From positions 8,516,269 through 8,580,268 of the forward strand of contig JAOWCC010000655.1 of NCBI GenBank assembly GCA_030867875.1: a stretch of DNA of 64,000 bases. Reading direction: 5' to 3'. This DNA comes from Actinernus sp. WN-2022. Its lineage: Eukaryota > Cnidaria > Anthozoa > Actiniaria > Actinernidae. This document shows positions 8,092 to 18,474 of this stretch, in pieces. The translations under genes were made by a program, and so were the position numbers. The notes under the pieces are model-generated. The model did no database searches, was not told the origin of the DNA, and saw only the letters and a program-made list of their open reading frames with translations. How positions within the stretch are numbered: position 1 is the stretch's first letter; each line of letters starts with the position of its first letter.

Positions 8092-8529
8092 CTAAGCGTC
8101 CTTCTCGTTCCTCAAGGCAGCCAACACCTCGTTGAGCGCATGGTTGAGAGACTCTCCAAGACCTTCCACTGGTTCCAGCACTCTTGATTCAGCGGGCAAT
8201 GCTACCTCCGGTTCCACCATGTTTGGCTCCTCCTTTCTTGGACCCTCTAGCGTCTTGCTGGACTTCTTAGCGCGTCTTATATAGACACCGGAAGACTTCA
8301 CCTTGATGGTAAGACGGTCACATCCTGAGCAAAGCTCGTAATCAGTACGACATCCTTTACCACACTTCGAGCATGGTACATATGGGGCACAGCCTTTTGA
8401 GATTTGGTAGTTATGCTGGGAACAGAACTTCGTTGTCTTCGAAATCTTCTTTGGACATTTTGAGTCCTTCCCTCTCATCAACCAATCACAAGTTATTGCG
8501 GCGTCTACATTTGAGTTCTTCTTCGACAT
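8092..8529 (-). CDS. Small two-zinc-site protein, 145 aa
   Basis: Two cysteine clusters are visible. C14, C25, C36 and H39 are spaced like a C-x10-C-x10-C-x2-H zinc site. C53, C56, C67 and C70 form a zinc ribbon (PCSKCGKG and LCSGC). A basic segment (about 75-95, with IRRAKKSSKT) follows, and the C-terminus is acidic and probably disordered. This layout fits a nucleic-acid-binding regulator or transcription-associated factor. Standing next to the TFIIB-like gene, it may be part of a small transcription module. Family not named. Confidence 0.66.
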   Translation of the reverse strand: MSKKNSNVDAAITCDWLMRGKDSKCPKKISKTTKFCSQHNYQISKGCAPYVPCSKCGKGCRTDYELCSGCDRLTIKVKSSGVYIRRAKKSSKTLEGPRKEEPNMVEPEVALPAESRVLEPVEGLGESLNHALNEVLAALRNEKDA

Positions 8530-8706
8530 GTTCGATCTGTATGGTGTTAATGCGTACTAAGATAACAACGTAAGCTAGTATTGTGGAATAAAGAATATAT
8601 ACTAATACCATTTAGTGGTAATATACAGTATAATAATCATTCCTTTAACATATACTTCAAGTTTGGATTTCTTAGGTGCGCGAATATCTAGTGACACTTT
8701 GACTTC

Positions 8707-9384
8707 CTACGTGGCAGAATGAGCATCCATGTAGTTGCGTAGTACAACCCTTTCGTCCTCTGTGAGCTGGGAGTACTGCCACTTAACGAACCATTTAGCG
8801 GTATCAAGATGATCATTGTTACAGGCGTATTCTATAGCAAGATCAATGCATTCATACTCTAGGGTTATCTGAAAACGTCGCATGAGCCACTTAACGTTAT
8901 TAAGATGACCATTCCTACTGGCACCTAATATAGCAAAACTGACGGCCTTATCCTCTTTGGTGAACTGGAAGTGCTTAATGAGCCACTTAGCGATACCAAG
9001 ATGACCATACTCAAGGGCAGCGCGTAGAACGTGATTGGCGTGTCTATCCATCATATCGAAACGTAAGTGCTTGATGAGCCACTTAACAGCATTAAGATCA
9101 CCATATTCGCTGGCGTAGAGAAGAGAAAAGCTGTCGTCAATGGGGCTTGCGGAAATACCGAAAGTTCGAGCCAATTCGTCTCGATCGTCGTCACTATGAG
9201 TAGACCTCAAACCAAAGCATAGTGCTAGTTTACGGAACACTTGGTCTACGTTTTTGTAGCGCGCAAGAGATGCAGCACCGTTTAGGCGTTTCGATGTCCT
9301 TGAGAGGCTTGCGAATGACCAAGGCTCTGCATGCTCTACGATCTTAGTCAGAATTTCTAGAGGGAGGCACGATATATAGTCCAT
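8707..9384 (-). CDS. F-box protein with degenerate ankyrin-type repeats
   Basis: 225 residues from the ATG at 9384; an ATG at 9417 is also in frame. Residues 1-40 form an F-box-like segment (SCLPLEILTKIVEHAEPWSF). Four repeats of about 32 residues begin near 86, 118, 149 and 181, each with the pattern A-x-x-x-G-H-L-x-x-x-K-W-L, as in YGHLGIAKWLIKH. This F-box plus KWL-type ankyrin architecture is typical of giant-virus proteins thought to recruit host SCF ubiquitin ligase to chosen targets. A host-interaction role is therefore likely but inferred. It is the last gene of the block and lies beside the terminal palindrome. Confidence 0.68.
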   Translation of the reverse strand: MDYISCLPLEILTKIVEHAEPWSFASLSRTSKRLNGAASLARYKNVDQVFRKLALCFGLRSTHSDDDRDELARTFGISASPIDDSFSLLYASEYGDLNAVKWLIKHLRFDMMDRHANHVLRAALEYGHLGIAKWLIKHFQFTKEDKAVSFAILGASRNGHLNNVKWLMRRFQITLEYECIDLAIEYACNNDHLDTAKWFVKWQYSQLTEDERVVLRNYMDAHSAT

Positions 9385-9496
9385 AGTGGAAGAGATATGA
9401 TAACTATATGTAATCATATCTCTAATAGGATTATCAAGTTGGATTTTACGTACAAGAATGTCTAGGGACACTTTGAATGACCCTTAGTTACCCCAT

Positions 9497-9629
9497 AGTA
9501 GTATAGTCGGCGTCAATTAAATACAACTTTTTCTTGTACAAGAAAACTCAAAAGTGAATTTCTGAATTCGACTTTTGAGTTTTGTTGTGCAAGAAAAAGT
9601 GGTATTTAATTGACGCCGACTATACTACT
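9497..9629. repeat. 133-bp near-perfect palindrome, possible element terminus
   Basis: Two 59-bp arms flank a 15-bp centre; comparing the left arm with the reverse complement of the right arm shows only three mismatches. The arms start AGTAGTATAGTCGGCGTCAA. It lies 26 bp beyond the longest open frame of the F-box gene, exactly where the compact viral block gives way to AT-rich host-like sequence. No target-site duplication was found beside it (flanks CCCCAT and GAAGGA). It may be a terminal hairpin or inverted-repeat end of the viral element, or an unrelated foldback MITE. Confidence 0.7.
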
Positions 9630-9639
9630 GAAGGAAAAG

Positions 9640-10024
9640 CTGTCGTAAAACAAAAGGGAGCCTCACCAACGCTCTAGTGCTTTATTTTCTTATCACGGAC
9701 CTCCACGCTATGATGGTTTAAAAGACGTGTTCCCCCACCATGTACGCAGCGGAAGAAGAAGAAAAAGAGACATTGAAAAAAACGATGGATAGGAAAAAAA
9801 CGTATAGGTCTGAAAACTCGTTATTGTGTTGAAGACTATAGACGAACATTGTCAACGATTCATGTCAGACGTTAACCACTTCAGAAGCTGGAATATTGTC
9901 GTGAACTTGTAACAACAATTACAAAGGTTGATCCTCGGAAATTCTTGACTCCAGAAATATCAAAATAAAGCCATAAAAGTTGACAATCTTTGTTTGATTC
10001 TTCTGTTTTATTTCGCGTAAAAAT
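9640..10024. other. Gene-free spacer
   Basis: No open frame, RNA gene or repeat structure recognised. It lies between the palindrome and the first retrotransposon remnant. Confidence 0.5.
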
Positions 10025-10946
10025 GGAATCCATGCTGTTATTTCAAACTATCGCCCAATTCCATTACTTTCAATTTTCAATAGAATCCTTGAAAAGTTAA
10101 TGTATAAAAGATTAATAAATTATTTAGGGAAATATAAAATTTTGTATGAAAACCAGTTTGGTTTTCGGTGCAATCACTCTACAACCCATGCTATTCTAAT
10201 GATAGCAGACAAAATTCAAAGAGCAATAGAGAATAAATTGTTTTCTTGTGGTCTGTTTTTAGACCTAAGCAAAGCCTTTGACACTGTTGATCATAGAATA
10301 CTTATTAAAAAGTTGGAATATTACGGAATACGTGGAATAGCTAAGGAATGGTTCTGCTCTTATTTATGCAATAGAATGCAATATGTCTCTTTAAGTGATA
10401 TATCTTCTGAGCAGAATTTATAACCTGTGGTGTTCCACAGGTTCTGTCCTTGGTCCCTTACTGTTTCTTCGCTACATCAATGACTTTAATAAATCTTCTA
10501 CAGCTTTTGATTTTCACCTCTTTGCTGATGACTCAAATCTATTCTTCTCTCATACAAATCTACAAACACTCGAGACAACAGTCAATAATGAATTATGTAA
10601 GATCAATGACTGGCTTTGTGCAAACAAGCTGTCTTTAAATATAGGCAAAACTAACTTTGTTTTATTTCATCCTCCACAAAAGAAAGTTACTGCCCCCATA
10701 AATATAATCATTAACAATAAAGTTATGAAAGAGTCTAAAAGTATAAAATACCTAGGAGTCTTAATGGATTGTCACTTGAACTGGAAAGACCACGTTTTTC
10801 ATGTCTCCAAAAAACTATCAAGGAGTATAGGCATCCTATGCAAACTTAGACATTTTGTTGATACTAATACTTTACTCCTGCTGTATTATGCCATCATTTA
10901 TCAATTCCTCACTTATAGCTGCCTGGTATGGGGGAGTACGAGCTAA
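10025..10946 (+). pseudogene. Reverse transcriptase fragment (CR1/L2-like), frameshifted
   Basis: The frame opens inside the RT domain at the SNYRPIPLLSIF motif, continues through LFLDLSKAFDTVDHRIL, and shifts frame near 10,440 inside the VPQGS motif, consistent with loss of one base. The palm signature FADD is preserved downstream in the second frame (FHLFADDSNLFFS), as is the thumb-side IKYLGVLMD. Coding breaks at the WGST motif where another element is inserted. The frameshift makes this copy inactive. Confidence 0.8.
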
Positions 10947-12042
10947 GGTCCCATAAAGTTAATACAACCATATTAAACAAAATTAACATTATGGGAAATA
11001 CGATCGAAGATCCAAAAGAGATCGCCGAGGCTTTGAACCAGCATTTTGCCGAAATCGGCCCCAAATTAGCAGGAAAGATCTCCGATAATAATATGTCTTT
11101 CAAAACTTATCTAAAGACAGTAGATTCCTCATTTCAAATCAAACCTATTGAAGGAAGGCAAGTTCTCAGATTACTAAAGAAGCTCCCTTTAGCTAAAGCC
11201 ACAGGATTAGATAATATCCCTTCCAGGTTACTAAGAGATGTAGCTGAAATTGTTAGCCCCTCTCTAACCTCACTATTTAATTTATCTATAGCAAAAGAGA
11301 TCTTCCCCCAAGATTGGAAGCTTGCAAGAGTTACTCCTCTCTTTAAACAGGGTACTAAATTTGATCCAGATAACTATAGACCAATCTCAATTATCTCTGC
11401 TGTTGCAAAATTATTTGAAAGGCTGGTATTTGATCAGTTTTATGATTATCTTCAAGAACATAAAATCCTTACTAATAGCCAATCGGGATTTCGAACCCTC
11501 CACTCTACGGTGACAGCATTACTAGAAGCCACAGACCAGTGGTACTACAGCATTGATGGTAAAGTCATAGAAAGAGTTACCTCAACAAAATATCTTGGTG
11601 TACATCTAGATGAAAATTTGTCTTGGAAAACCCACATTAACAAACTCATGAAGAAAATCTCCTCAGGTCTAGGTGCACTCAGACGTATAAAGCCTTTCAT
11701 ACCCCCCAAAGCACTGCTAAGTGTCTATGATACTCTCATACTCCCTCATTTTGATTACTGCAGTGTTGTATGGGAAAATCTAAACAAAGGACTTGCCGAG
11801 AATCTACAAAAGTTGCAAAACCGAGCTGCCAGAATAATAACCGGTTTACCCTTTGATACTAAGATTGATGAGCTCCTAAGTACTCTAAATTGGGACAGAC
11901 TATATATTCGACGAATCAAACAAAAAGCAATAATGATTTATAAGGCTTTAAATAACCTGTCTCCTGAATATTTATCCTCAAAATTTATACCACGTTCAGC
12001 CTGATGATTTTCCATGTATAAATAAAGATAAGTTTACCTACA
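10940..12042 (+). pseudogene. Second RT fragment nested in the first, palm deleted
   Basis: A continuous frame (10,928-12,004) encodes the pre-RT linker and fingers (YRPISIISAVAKLFERLV), then jumps from LLEATDQWYY directly to a late RT segment containing TSTKYLGVHLD. The catalytic FADD/YADD block, roughly 150-200 residues, is missing, so the element has a large in-frame internal deletion. It starts and ends abruptly inside the outer element and lacks a 3' UTR. It belongs to a different subfamily from the outer copy, judged by sequence around SQSGFRTLHSTVTA. Confidence 0.75.
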
Positions 12043-12449
12043 AATCCAATATCAAACCTTTAGAAATATTACAAAAGAAAGCAATTCGCATAATTACTTT
12101 TTCAAAATTTTATGCCCATACCAGTCCGCTTTTTAGTCAGCTTAAACTTCTAAAACTTCATGATATAATTATTTTTTATACTGTATCCTTTATGCACCAG
12201 TATTCTATGGGCAATCTTCCTAACGTTTTTGACACTTTCTTTCAAGCTACTAGCAGTAAGCATAAGTACAGGACTCGCCTTGTATCTAAATCCACCTTCT
12301 CATTTCCAAAGATTCGTACAAATTATGGAAAATTTAATATAAGATATATTGGCCCCAAAGTTTGGAACAATGTTGATGAATCTATAAAATCTTTGAGCTT
12401 TCGCTGCTTCAAGCGAAAGTTTAAAGACAAACTTCTAAATCTTTATTAA
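12043..12449 (+). pseudogene. C-terminal part of the outer CR1/L2-like RT protein
   Basis: Coding resumes after the nested insert with LEILQKKAIRIITF, followed by the post-RT region and the typical GPKVWNNV motif (here IGPKVWNNVDESI), ending with a stop at 12,447-12,449. The short internal ORF starting at 12,192 is just the open part of this frame. Confidence 0.75.
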
Positions 12450-12634
12450 TAATCTAAATAACTGTTTTGACCCACATCCTGCTTACTAATAGTAACTTTG
12501 TTTGTTTGTGTGTATATTGTGTGTTGCGTGTGTATTTATTATCACCTTAATTAGTTATTCAACGTATTTAATGTTAGGTACTTGCTGATTTTTCGCCTTT
12601 TTTCTGACTTGCAAAATTAACTCTATCATTTAAT

Positions 12635-12678
12635 GGGCACCCGACTAGATTAGCTCCTTATAGTTATTTCGGGTGCCC
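12635..12678 (+). repeat. 3'-UTR stem-loop of the outer element
   Basis: A perfect 10-bp stem (GGGCACCCGA and TCGGGTGCCC) closes a 24-nt loop about 190 bp after the stop codon. Comparable stem-loops with unrelated stem sequences sit in the 3' UTRs of the elements at 39,703-39,742 and 18,338-18,384. Confidence 0.65.
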
Positions 12679-12750
12679 GGTTACTTTATAACTTGTTTAC
12701 TTTCATCCGACCCATGTAATCTGCCACTGTAAGTACAAATTAAAAAAAAA

Positions 12751-13674
12751 TGTTGTTGCGTAAAAAAAACTGAAAAAGGCGGGGAAATGCACGTTCGTGC
12801 CTAATGGTTCGGTCTGTACAGAAAATACCTCGGTCTGATATTTCTCCGTACAGACCTCGCGCTCGGTTAATAAGCAGTTATTATGCTACTACTGGTACAT
12901 GTACAATGTAGATATTTTACCTAATGCTCATACAACAAGCTAAAAAAGGGTAATTGCAGTTAATGTTTGAACATTACATGTAACCTCTAAATAAGGGTGT
13001 TGAGATTCTTGGTGATGTAACTGAGATCACCTTGATTTACGATGGGTTATCTCATTATTTTATCTAATGCTTTTTTCAATGTTGGCATTAACCTTCAGGA
13101 GTTGTGTATTTAGATTTGAGGGGGAACTTCCAATTTAACTGATTTATGGATTTCTGCAAGGAAGTAAAAACAAAACATGGTTCTTTCTGCTAACTAGCAG
13201 TCCACAATCAGTACAAAGAGAAGCAAACCTTAAATGCAGGGATGAATCTAATTGGTACTATTCTACATGAACATGATGTGAAAGACAATCTGAAAATCAA
13301 TTTATCTTACTCTTCAAAGCCTTAAGATAGGCCAGTATACATTTCATATATATGTACATTGTATCTGTTGTGTATTACGGTATGAATGGAAAGCAAAGCC
13401 AAGATAAAATACTAAACCAGCTTTATTTCGGCCATTTTCAAGCGCGAGGTCTCAAGGCTCTCAAAAGGTCTGGGATGCAGCCAGCCTCGATATCAGGACT
13501 TAAAGTGCTTCCGGTGGATATCATTTCCGGTGCATGAAATATAACAATTCCTCTCTTCCTAGAAAAATGGAAAATAAATACAACTCTGTACTAAGCAAAA
13601 ACTAAATTATTATGTCAATGAATTGTTATGGAAAACAAGAATAAAACTCTTTAGCAGTAGAACAGTTCAGTAGT
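12751..13674. other. Gene-free stretch with a small inverted repeat
   Basis: No coding region recognised. At about 12,820-12,866 GGTCTGTAC and GTACAGACC form a 9-bp inverted repeat within a sequence (ending CTCGGTTAATAAG) that resembles the element at 14,797-14,935. The rest is AT-rich with no structure I can name. Confidence 0.45.
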
Positions 13675-14036
13675 CTAACAGTTCACTCTCTGAAACGCAC
13701 TCCGTTCCCGTGTTGGGTTGCGTCGCAACCCGGGTTGCACCTTCTCAGCAAACAGTTCTACCGTGGGTGGAGGCAACACATTTCCTCTGTCCACAGGCTC
13801 AGCATGTGCAGACATTTGTTCGGGTGCTGCTGACTGATTTGACTCGGCTACAGTTTCCGAGGGGTTGGTATCCACTGTAGGACAGCTTGTAAGAGAACTG
13901 GAGTTGGGAGGAGTTATTGGGTTGTCCACAGTAGGTAGTCCTTCCAGTAGACCTGGGTTAGCAACAGCTTCTCCAGGTTTCAACTTGGTAGACCGAGGGC
14001 GCAGTTGATCCTCGTGTCTTTTCTATACCTGTTGAA
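13675..14036 (-). pseudogene. Ty3/gypsy-type integrase C-terminal tail
   Basis: Reading on the minus strand, an RHEDQLRPRS motif characteristic of the C-terminal end of gypsy-type integrases is followed by a Pro/Ser-rich linker and the terminal LRRNPTRERSAFQR, matching the usual basic RRSTR-like tail. A stop codon (TAG) interrupts the frame just before the KRHED segment, and nothing further upstream is recognisable. It is therefore a fragment of a decayed LTR retrotransposon. Confidence 0.6.
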
Positions 14037-14796
14037 TAACCTGCACATACATGTACGGTGATTCATTCATTCTGGTTAGACATTCAGTTAGGTGTATCTC
14101 CATTCGTTACGGTAATGCATCATTCAATTTGGTAGTATTAATTATGACATCACCCACCCGCCATAGTTTCGCTACTGACAACTACATATATTAACAAACT
14201 AAAACATTCTTTGAGCCAGCGATATTATAGTTAATCATCAAGCATAGGTTAGACTCACTGATCATGCGTACTTCTGAAATCGATTTGACCGCGATCGTTC
14301 CTTCGAAAGACATGTACTACACTCGTGATGTTTTGAAGCATTCTTGCACTCTTAACCGTTCGATGGAGGAGTTATGAGGTAAACCGGAATAAGCACCTTT
14401 GATTCGACGTATTGGGAGCATTTTGGTGCATTGTTCGAGTAGAACAGCAGATATTTAATCCCTGAGAGGTACACGGGTGAAACTGGATTGTACTGCAACG
14501 GCAGCGTTTTTACATTACATGGTGTGCTTACAAACATTACACACGAAAATCGGCTCGCAGAACAAACATGTGCTTTGTTGGAGAAATAACAGTTGAGTCA
14601 TTGTCTGTTTTCATCAAGCCAGTGGATAGGATATTATGGACAGCATTTGTTCCTGTACAAACAATAAGTGTCCTGAGTCTACAAGTATTTCAGGCAGAGC
14701 ATGGAGCTTTATTTGTATATTGTTTAGCTGTGAAAATATTTACTTGACAATACCATATCAAGAAACTGTGATTGTATTTTAGTCTTTAAATTCTAA
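14037..14796. other. Gene-free stretch
   Basis: AT-rich sequence with no coding, RNA or repeat feature that I can support. Confidence 0.4.
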
Positions 14797-14935
14797 CTTC
14801 TTATTAACCGAGAGGGAGGTCTTTACGGTACTGAATATCAGACCGAGGGCTTGACTTACGGACCGAGCGATCGTACATATAAGACCGAGGTTTGGTATTT
14901 CCCGTAAAGACCGAGAGGACGAGGTTAATAAGATG
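14797..14935. repeat. MITE-like inverted-repeat sequence
   Basis: CTTATTAACC at the left and GGTTAATAAG at the right frame a segment with several CGGTCT/AGACCG motifs, including AGGTCTTTACGG and CCGTAAAGACC as inverted partners. A diverged relative lies at about 12,812-12,874. No transposase is present, so this is a small non-autonomous element or its remnant. Confidence 0.5.
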
Positions 14936-17525
14936 TTTATTATATGGCACTTTTTTAGTTGGAAAACAAAAACAAAAATATACAGGAGGAAGTTTATATT
15001 TTACATCCGGCGGTTGGCGCACGCGCGTCTTGGTTGTAGTTTTCGCGCCCTTTTGAGTTTTGTTTCACGACTCAAATCACAAAATGAACACATGCAGCCT
15101 CGTGGAAGGTTCTAATCAGGTTCTAATCTATAAAGGCTCAAATCATCGTTATTTTGAAGAATTCGTCCGTATAATTATAACTAAATTTAATTTCTGAAGG
15201 CAACACTGTTTTTTGTTAATGAATTGAGACGGAATAAGTTTTTCTAAAGAAAACATACAGGCGAAAGTACGAAAACGACTGTCAAACTGAAGTCAGTCTT
15301 CATCGATAATTTCTCGATCAACACTCGTCACCTGGTTTGCGAACCTTGAACAATTTGTATCTGGCTATCACTGGAAATCTGTAAGTGGCATCCTGAGACA
15401 CTGCCAATGTTTGCAGCCAGCAAATCTCGCTTGGCTGTTTTCCTCAGAAGTACCGGGAAAGAGACTGCCGTGGACAACGAGGGACGAGTTAGAGCTTTGG
15501 TAGTTTGTGTACAAGATATTTTCGCTTTGCAGCCAAAAATGGACGTGACTTTTCGAAGCCCTTATTCCAAAGGCTATTAACTAGCCTTGGAGAATTTTTA
15601 TCAAAGAGGGATCTTTGGATAGTATTTGAAAACACGAATGCCGGTGTTCCAGGGCCAGACTCGTAAAGTCGCATACTCCGCCGCTAACTTTGTGAATGTC
15701 CGATGAAGAACTTGGATAACAGGTTGGTCAAAGTCAACTGGAGGTTGCGAATATTACGTTTCCTTGTTTATCGACTCCAGGAACCGACAGAAGGTTTTTA
15801 TGTCACTAGATATTTTCTTCACGGAACTTTTCTGTTTATTTACGCGATTTACGAACCTCTCGATTTCTTGCTGGCTGTTCGGAGCCTCCACCGGCATTAA
15901 CATATCTCATAATGCCCGTGGGCATTATGGGGAAATCTCGACCGCTAAACAGCCAATCAGAACGCGCGCTTGCCATATAATAAAGATCCTTATTCCTCTT
16001 AATCCAAAAAATTCAAATTACCTTGCTCTACATTTGTATATGGTTTATATTTATTTTAGCCTACATTTATTTATTTTCCCGAAGAACACACAGGGGGACA
16101 GAATCGACATGAACAATAGAATTTTGAACTAAATCTGCTTTGCTGAGGAAAAAATTTAACTTCGAATTGTCTGGTTTCCAGATATCAGCTGTATCAATGT
16201 TTATGCCACAATATTTACCGTATTTGGTGGCTGTTACCGCTATTCTACGTTCTACAAAATGCATTTGATAGCGATTTCCTTTGCTGTTTTGTCCCCCTCC
16301 CACGACCGTGATCCTTAGCGTTTAAACAATAGATTGTTTTGATTTGACGTCATAATGATATAGGGCAATTAAACGTAATAAAATATTAATAACGTTCAGT
16401 TATGCTTTAATCTACAAAACAGAAACCCTTCATCTAAAATGTTTCTTTTCCAACGTAGTTTTAAACTTATTTTTATAGCTGATTCTATTAGCTCGTAAGC
16501 GGCCAGTAATGAGAATGTAAGGTTGTTGGTTAGGAGAGAGTTCAAAATAGCTTCAGAGATTCGGTCGCTTACGACGGTTGGCCGCTCAGAGAGGTTCAGC
16601 TATATTTTTTCAGTTTTAAACAACATTTTGTGAGAGCTATTCATTTTCTTCAATATCAATAAAAATATCTCAAACATTTAAATTGGTGTAATGTTTTTTT
16701 AACTTCTTTCCTTAAAATAAACTAAATGAATATAAATTTGGCTTGATACACTTTTCTCTTTAGTTTTTCTGGAAAGGTAAATCCCAACACAGTACATTGT
16801 GCAAATAACCTTGTCCTTCAAAATTCCATTATTATTTTTAGCATTTAGGTAAATTATATTTTTCGTTTTAATAATTTCTTAGGCCAATAATGTTAAGCTT
16901 TCTGTGCTCCTTGAATCATCGATTTTTTTATCTTAAACCAAGAAATTCCTTAAAGAACTATAGTGTCAGTATACGGCTTTCCCAACCTAAATAACATCGA
17001 ACACCTCTTTAAGGTAATGAGCTTCATTTTGTTGTAGAGTATTTATTTGGAAGTTTGAATTTCAATAAGAATTCGAACGGATTGAAATTATTTTCATGGG
17101 CTGAAGATAACCTTGGATATTTAATGAAATTCAATGAAACTTAAGAAACGTTTGAATTAACATTGACGACTGTGAATTGATTTTCTTATAGGGTGGAAAA
17201 ATGCTTTTTTTCCTATCGCTGGAAATAGAGAACGAATTTTAAAACAGTCTATCCTGTGAACAATAAAATTATAGTTTTCCCGCGCAGTGTTAATATAAAT
17301 GGTTTCTTTGAATTACTTACGTTCAAGTTCTTGTTATCTTTTCTGGTATCGATGAAAACCGAGAATGTTTATTGAAAGATAACTTGGTTTTAACGATGCA
17401 AATACAAATCACATCATGGACGCTAGATGTGATTTATATTAGTAGTAGTACACTTTGTCACGCTTACCCAAAAGAGTCTTTCTTCTAAGTGGTTAATCTT
17501 ATACATTGTTCATCAAAAAACAATT
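14936..17525. other. Long gene-free stretch
   Basis: No convincing coding region. Small open frames here show no protein features. A 22-bp palindrome (CATAATGCCC, GT, GGGCATTATG) lies at 15,908-15,929, and TCGTAAGCG near 16,493 is inverted as CGCTTACGA near 16,567. The rest is AT-rich intergenic or decayed repeat sequence. Confidence 0.4.
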
Positions 17526-18008
17526 TCATTAACATTTTTCTGAAAGTTTGGCTGCTTACTGTACATTAGAAATAACAATTTTAATATCGACCGGAAGAGA
17601 ATTGAATAGACTAACTACAGTAAAACAAAACCTTTTGTGTCCACTATTAGTACGTGCTCTTGGAAGGGCACAATTTACCTTTGAAGATCTTGTATTTCGA
17701 ACATTAGTTCAAACAAAACAACGTTTAAAATTTTTAGATGCTTGTTAGTTGATGACTTTATAAATCAATATTATTTTTTGTATGTTAATCAAATAATAAA
17801 GAGAAGCCAGTTTAATTTATTGTATAGCGAAAATGACGGTGTCACTATTGGTGCATCATTATCGATCTGGCAGCCGGCTTCTTCTGTGGTTTAAGAAGAA
17901 TAGAACAATTTACGCTAGAACAGTTTCCCCAAAGAGTATTACAGTAAACTAAATAAGGATAAATCAGGGCATTATAAAACATCAAACGTACATTGGGAAC
18001 CACGTAAT
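17526..18008 (-). pseudogene. CR1/L2-like RT C-terminal remnant
   Basis: On the minus strand about 17,855-18,000 encodes LMFYNALIYPYLVYCNTLWG, the conserved block before the C-terminal region of CR1-type RT proteins. Further along, about 17,590-17,720 encodes NTRSSKVNCALPRARTNSG and FNSLPVDIK, matching the usual end of such proteins. Several stops and frame changes separate the pieces. It directly abuts the 3' end of the next element. Confidence 0.6.
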
Positions 18009-18337
18009 ATTACATATTTATATTTCGCCTAGCTTACACATGCATCATCATCATCATTTTTTTTTTATTCGCCATATGTTTTTTTATATGAGTAACAAAG
18101 TAACAATAGTAATACTGACTACAATACAAAGCGGCCTAGCGGTGTGATTTGTACAGGAATATTATTGACAGGAGAAAGTAATAATTAAGGTATTTGAATA
18201 GTTACAATAGATTTCTTATACAGAGAAATTAACTAACTAGTGTTAACAATTGATTTGACTAAGAATATTGTGCTAAATACAACGAACAGTTACTATTAGT
18301 TACAAGTTAAATAAGTGGAAGCTTAGGCAGTTATGGC

Positions 18338-18384
18338 GAGGAGACCTCTGGAAACCACAGGGCTTATAGAGTAGAGACCTCCTC
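18338..18384 (-). repeat. 3'-UTR stem-loop
   Basis: On the sense (minus) strand GAGGAGGTCTCT pairs with AGAGGTCTCCTC over 12 bp, including two G-U pairs, closing a 23-nt loop. On the opposite strand those two positions would be A-C mismatches, so the structure is better formed in the transcript sense. Confidence 0.65.
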
Positions 18385-18474
18385 ATAAGATTCATATAAT
18401 AAAATGAGTTAGCAATTGCGAACAACAATGTAATTAAAGATAATTAGAGATGTGAAGGTGTAAAGAATGAAGTT

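Larger units (their letters stand above)
1..9640. mobile_element. Integrated DNA-virus-like element, right part (Polinton/adintovirus-type)
   Basis: Eleven tightly packed intronless reading frames fill this block, with spacers of only tens of bases and several overlaps. Three products form a recognisable virion module: packaging ATPase, probable major capsid protein and probable penton-like protein. By eye the block is richer in G+C and in CpG than the AT-rich repeats after about 9.6 kb. No frameshift or internal stop was seen in any of the frames, so the copy looks recent or functional. The left end lies outside the window. No DNA polymerase B, integrase or adenain-like protease is visible here. 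Assignment to the Polinton/adintovirus lineage is an inference from gene content. Confidence 0.72.
10025..12750 (+). mobile_element. CR1/L2-like non-LTR element, 5'-truncated and interrupted
   Basis: Reverse-transcriptase coding remnants occupy 10,025-10,940 and resume at about 12,043-12,449, followed by a 3' UTR with a stem-loop and an A-rich end near 12,750. The endonuclease domain is absent, as expected from 5' truncation during target-primed reverse transcription. A second RT fragment interrupts it between about 10,940 and 12,042. Confidence 0.75.

Noticed and set aside
1..9640. Assignment to giant viruses (NCLDV) from TFIIB and F-box/ankyrin genes
   Set aside because: Gene density, capsid protein size and small ATPase fit Polinton/adintovirus-type elements better; giant-virus-like genes may be acquired.
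16067..16303. 78-codon minus-strand frame
   Set aside because: No domain, no paralogue in the window and no regulatory context; treated as chance.
17548..17748. 66-codon plus-strand frame
   Set aside because: The opposite strand encodes recognisable retrotransposon C-terminal motifs here, so the plus frame is a shadow.
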